Shown: piece after piece, positions 60,205 to 64,000 of the stretch
How positions within the stretch are numbered: position 1 is the first letter of the stretch
Layout of the letters: each line of letters opens with the position of its first letter
Assembly: GCA_002104895.1 (NCBI GenBank)
Contig: MCFG01000037.1
Coordinates: 1-64,000, forward strand
Source: Anaeromyces robustus
Lineage: Eukaryota > Neocallimastigomycota > Neocallimastigomycetes > Neocallimastigales > Neocallimastigaceae
Direction of reading: 5' to 3'
Length of the DNA: 64,000 nucleotides
Translations under genes and position numbers: made by a program
Notes under the pieces: generated by a model
Seen by the model: the letters and a program-made list of their open reading frames with translations, nothing else
Told to the model about the DNA's origin: nothing
Database searches by the model: none

Positions 60205-60617
60205 TTATTTTTTTTTTTATATATCTAAACTTTTTTTTTTTAATATAAAATTTCAAATGCTTAGTTTTTTTTTTAAAAAAAATTTTTTTCTTTTATTTTT
60301 TTAATTTAAATATATATAAATAATATAAATGAATATATAGTATATATATAATTTATTTAATATTTAATATATAATTTATCAAATCAAATAATATAAACTG
60401 AATTTTTTTTTTCTATATAATTATAAACTTTTTACTTTTTTAAAAAACTTTTTTATTTTCTTTTCTATATAATATTTTTAAGTAAAATAATTAGAAATAT
60501 TTGTTTTTTTTTATTTAATTTGTTATTATAATATAACATATAATAATATTTTATAATTAGATATATATAATAATAATAATAATAATAAAATAATATATTA
60601 TTTAAAAGAAAAAAAAA

Positions 60618-61574
60618 ATGTCTGATTTTCAAAAAGTTGTTGTTGTAGGTGGTGGAGTTCTTGGAAGTCAAATTGCTTTTCAATCCGCTTATTGTGGTTT
60701 AGATTCTTATATTTTAGAAACTGAAAAATCAGTAGATATAGCTAAAAATAGAATTGAAGCATTAAGATTTCGTTATTTAGAAGCTATTGATTTTATGAAA
60801 CGTGGTGGACCATGTATAAAAGGTTTAACTGGATTACAAAAACAAAAATGTACTAATGAAGATTTAGAAGAATATAAACAACGTGTTGAAGATGCTTGTC
60901 GTAATATTAAAATTACATGTAATTATGAAGAAGCTTGCAGAAATGCAGATTTAGTTATTGAAGCAGTTACTGAAAATCCAAAAGTTAAAATTGCTGTTTA
61001 TAAAAAATTAGCTAATTATTTAGAAGAAAAAACTATTCTTGCTACTAATTCTTCTACTTTAGTACCAAGTATTTTTGCTAAATATACTGGTAGACCAGAA
61101 AAATATTTAGCTCTTCATTTTGCCAATGAAATTTGGCTTAGTAATACCACTGAAGTTATGGGTCATGAAGGTACTGATGAAAAATATATTGATAAAGGAG
61201 TTGAATTTGCTGAAAGAATTAATATGATTCCTTTAAGAGTTTTAAAAGAATGTAGAGGTTATATTCTTAATTCTATGTTACAACCATTTTTAACTTCTGC
61301 TGCAGAATTATGGGCTAAAGGTATTGCTGATCCAAAAGTTATTGATAAAACTTGGAAATTAGCTACTAGAAGTCCAAAAGGTCCATTTGAAATTATTGAT
61401 ATTGTTGGTTTAAAAACAGTTCATTCTATTAAATCTATTTCTCCAAAAAGTAAGGATCCAAATTCTATTGATTATAAAGTTATTAAAAAATTTGAAAAAA
61501 TGATTGATGAAGGTAAACTTGGTGTACCTTCTGGTGAAGGTTTCTATAAATATAACCAAAAAAGTAAGATATAA
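60618..61574 (+). CDS. Short-chain 3-hydroxyacyl-CoA dehydrogenase family protein
   Basis: Single-exon, 318 residues. The N-terminal Rossmann fold has VVVVGGGVLGSQIA (GxGxxG at 11-16) and the acidic ILETEKS after strand 2 that selects NAD. LVIEAVTENPKVK and TILATNSSTLVPS match the family, with the substrate-site Ser in NSST (~145). The catalytic His is H167 in LALHFANE, paired with E179 in TTEVMGH, and the conserved Asn is N218 in GYILNSML. The HFxNP motif is HFANE, a departure from typical 3-hydroxybutyryl-CoA dehydrogenases, so another hydroxy-acid or hydroxyacyl-CoA substrate is possible. The C-terminal 3HCDH domain (KGPFEIIDIVGL, EGFYKY) is complete. The start is preceded by the A-rich leader usual here. 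Absence of introns and a bacterial-style layout fit lateral transfer, as is frequent in anaerobic fungi, but the base composition is fully adapted. Confidence 0.88.
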   Translation: MSDFQKVVVVGGGVLGSQIAFQSAYCGLDSYILETEKSVDIAKNRIEALRFRYLEAIDFMKRGGPCIKGLTGLQKQKCTNEDLEEYKQRVEDACRNIKITCNYEEACRNADLVIEAVTENPKVKIAVYKKLANYLEEKTILATNSSTLVPSIFAKYTGRPEKYLALHFANEIWLSNTTEVMGHEGTDEKYIDKGVEFAERINMIPLRVLKECRGYILNSMLQPFLTSAAELWAKGIADPKVIDKTWKLATRSPKGPFEIIDIVGLKTVHSIKSISPKSKDPNSIDYKVIKKFEKMIDEGKLGVPSGEGFYKYNQKSKI

Positions 61575-63060
61575 TTTAATTGATAATATTTTATTTTTTT
61601 TTTAAAAAAAAAAATCTACAACAAGCAAAAAAAAATATATATATATCTATAATAAGTAAAGTAATAAAGACAAATATATATAATAATTTATTTTAAAAAA
61701 TAAATCAAAAACTTTTCAAAAAAAAAAAAATTTTCAATAAAAAAAAATAAATAAAAAAATAATAAAATAAAATGAATCATAACAATAACAAATAAAAATA
61801 AATAAAACAAAAAAATATAACAATATAGAAACAAATAAACAAAAAACAAAAACAAAAACAAAAAACAAAAAACAAAAAATTAAGAATAAAAAAACAAAAA
61901 GTAAAAATAAAAAAAAATAGAAAAAAAAAATAAAAATAGAAATAAAACTAGAAATAAAAATAAAAATATGTAATTCAAATTTTTTATAGAGCGATTTAAT
62001 TATTTGAAAAAGTAATAGTATTATATATATTTGTATTGAGTACAAATAATTAAAAAAACAAAAAAAAAAAAAAAAAAAAAAAACTATATAATTTTTTGAA
62101 TAATTGTTATATTTATATAAACAAAACAAATCAAAAAAAATATAGAATTACAAATAACAAAAAAAAAATATAGTTTTATAACTAATTGATTCAAACATTA
62201 ACAAAATAAAACTATATACAAAAACTTTTAAAGATCAAAGAAATTAAAAAAAAAAAAATTATTTAAAAATAAATAATATAATATATTCAAAATAATTCAT
62301 TAGAATTAATATTTTATTGAATTTTTATATATTTTTATTTTTAAATAATTGTATATTATTAATATCAATACAAATTATTTTTTTTATATATAAAATTAAT
62401 AATTGTATTAAGTTTTTTCTTTAAATAATAATATAATAATTCATAAAAAAAAAAGAAAAGAAAAAAAAATAATATAAAATAATTTTAAATATTTAATAAC
62501 TATATATATAGAAATTTTTATTCCAATTTATTTTAAAGTTTAAAACAAAAAGAATTTATATTAGACCAAAGAAATGCCTAATTTCTTTTTCTTTTAAATA
62601 TTTATTTTAATAATTATTGAAATAAAATAAATAAATAAATAAATAAAATAATAAATAAATAGATTAAATAAATATATATAATATATATATAAAACAAGTA
62701 AACAAAATATAGTGTATTTTTATTTTTTTTTATTTTAATTTTTTTTTTTTTTTAAAAAAAAATTATTTAGGAGTATTTTATTAAAAAAAAAAAAAAAAAA
62801 AAAAAGAAGGGAAAAAAAAATATTCAATGGAAAAAGTTTCGATTCTTGAATTCTGAAGAAGCATTTTCTAATATACATAAATCATAAAATATATTACAGC
62901 CTTTTTATTATTATTATTCAATAGAAAAAAAATGTTTTATTAAACTTTTTATTTCAACTTTTATTTAATATTACTCAAATATATTTATATCATCATTGAT
63001 AAAATAGTGGATCTCACATTATTATTATTATTATTAATTGTTATTATCTTCTTACATTAT
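61575..63060. other. A-rich 3' flank and intergenic DNA
   Basis: Runs of AAACAAAAA and AAATAAA repeats (61740-61980), then A/T homopolymers. No coding signal; the long reverse-strand Phe-rich frame is an artefact. Confidence 0.6.
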
Positions 63061-63065
63061 TGTTA

Positions 63066-63260
63066 TTATTTAGGGTAATGAAATAAAAAAAAAAGAACAA
63101 TATATTGTGTTATTATTATTTAGGGTAATGAAAATAAAATAAAAGAACAGTATATTGTGTGTTATAATTATTTAGGGTAATGAAAATAAAATAAAAGAAC
63201 AGTATATTGTGTGTTATTATTATTAAGGGTAATGAAAATAGAAAAAAAAAAAAATAACAG
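63066..63260. repeat. Minisatellite of 50-54-bp units, four copies
   Basis: TTATTTAGGGTAATGAAAAT then AAAATAAAAGAACAGTATAT then TGTGTG recurs, with AGGGTAATG at about 63072, 63122, 63174 and 63227. Confidence 0.9.
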
Positions 63261-63868
63261 CGTATAAATAATTATTTTTAATTTCTTATTATATTAAATT
63301 AAATATAAACATAAGTTTTGTATAAAAAAAAGTGTAAAGATATAATTATTTATTTTGTTTAATTATTAGATATTATTTACTATTAGAATTATTAATAAAT
63401 AATAATTGTTTACTATAATTTTTTTATTTAAATCTTTTATATTATTAACATAATTATTATTTTAGTTAATTAATTTTAATATTATTTCATAATAAAAAAA
63501 GCGAATTAGTTTATACAATACAAAAGATGTTTATAATAAAAGTTACGTATATTTTATAATAATAATAAATAAAAACTAGATGTAATATAACTAATAAATA
63601 AATAATATATATATAAAATAAAAAAACATAATAAATAAAATTTAATAATAGATGAGTTGTCTTTTTTAATTTTTTTATGTTATAATAAAAAAATTCTGCC
63701 ATTTTTTTAAACTTTTTTAATATAATTTATTTAGACCAATCATTTTTTTAAATCATTAACCAAAATGTTTTATTAATATATATAATATATATATAGATTT
63801 ATATTGAAAAATTATTAGTTTTTTAATTATGACAATAATTTTGTTTTATGGGTTATAATCTATCATCA

Positions 63869-64000
<132 letters not shown>

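Larger units (their letters stand above)
57900..60617. other. AT-rich DNA upstream of the dehydrogenase gene
   Basis: Contains imperfect hairpins at 58549-58637 and 58785-58915, an AATATTATTA repeat (59341-59425) and AAAT patches. A small G+C-richer motif, GACCTACGCTCGAGGAAC, at about 60187-60204 lies 410 bp upstream of the dehydrogenase start. Confidence 0.55.

Noticed and set aside
61734-62129. Minus-strand 131-codon Phe-rich frame
   Set aside because: Translation of A-rich spacer; no start context, domain or splice signals.

Overview
The window is nuclear DNA of an extremely AT-rich eukaryote. Intergenic DNA is almost pure A/T homopolymer and microsatellite. Genes carry many short introns of the GTAAAT/GTAAGT...TAG type, and codons end in A or T. 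A multi-intron CotH-family secreted protein, a secreted subtilase, an intronless short-chain 3-hydroxyacyl-CoA dehydrogenase and the base composition together suggest an anaerobic gut fungus (Neocallimastigomycota). This is an inference from gene content and composition, not from a database match.

Genes from left to right: a PH-domain protein (524-3186, +, 7 exons); a very long STE20-like kinase whose HRD aspartate and DFG glycine are replaced (5258-10862, +, 13 exons); a CotH-type protein with signal peptide and probable GPI anchor (13097-15488, +, 5 exons); a secreted S8 subtilase (18886-20307, +, 1 exon); a LETM1-like inner-membrane protein (22269-24937, +, 7 exons); a ribonuclease-inhibitor-type LRR protein (26332-28194, -, 2 exons); a NOL7/UTP16-like nucleolar protein with a giant TPKK-rich tail and an AT-hook (29932-33301, -, 5 exons); a mitoferrin-type carrier (43837-44793, -, 1 exon); and a 3-hydroxyacyl-CoA dehydrogenase (60618-61574, +, 1 exon). 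Exon joins were chosen by hand so that every frame closes exactly. LETM1 and mitoferrin would act on a mitochondrion-derived organelle, which in anaerobic fungi is the hydrogenosome.

Mobile DNA is prominent. A LINE with one open 1309-codon frame (endonuclease, reverse transcriptase, Cys-rich tail) lies on the minus strand at about 37.0-42.1 kb. A degraded 5'-truncated copy lies at about 54.5-55.96 kb (+), and a scrap of the same 3' UTR at 17.25 kb. A SINE-like element of about 244 bp, with a 43-nt A tail and a 12-bp target-site duplication, sits at 3547-3790, with a matching 3' end at 17.6 kb. Next to the main LINE are a 3'-terminal fragment of 18S rRNA (about 36.66-36.76 kb) and broken protein-coding remnants.

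The rest is gene-poor: 44.8-60.6 kb has no confident host gene. It holds satellites (about 180-bp units at 53.6-54.3 kb, a minisatellite at 55.96-57.45 kb, AAAT and AAT arrays) and many short, near-perfect hairpins. These hairpins, especially the series at 16.3-17.1 kb and the 26-bp perfect stem at 269-323, are the structure least explained by the gene annotation.
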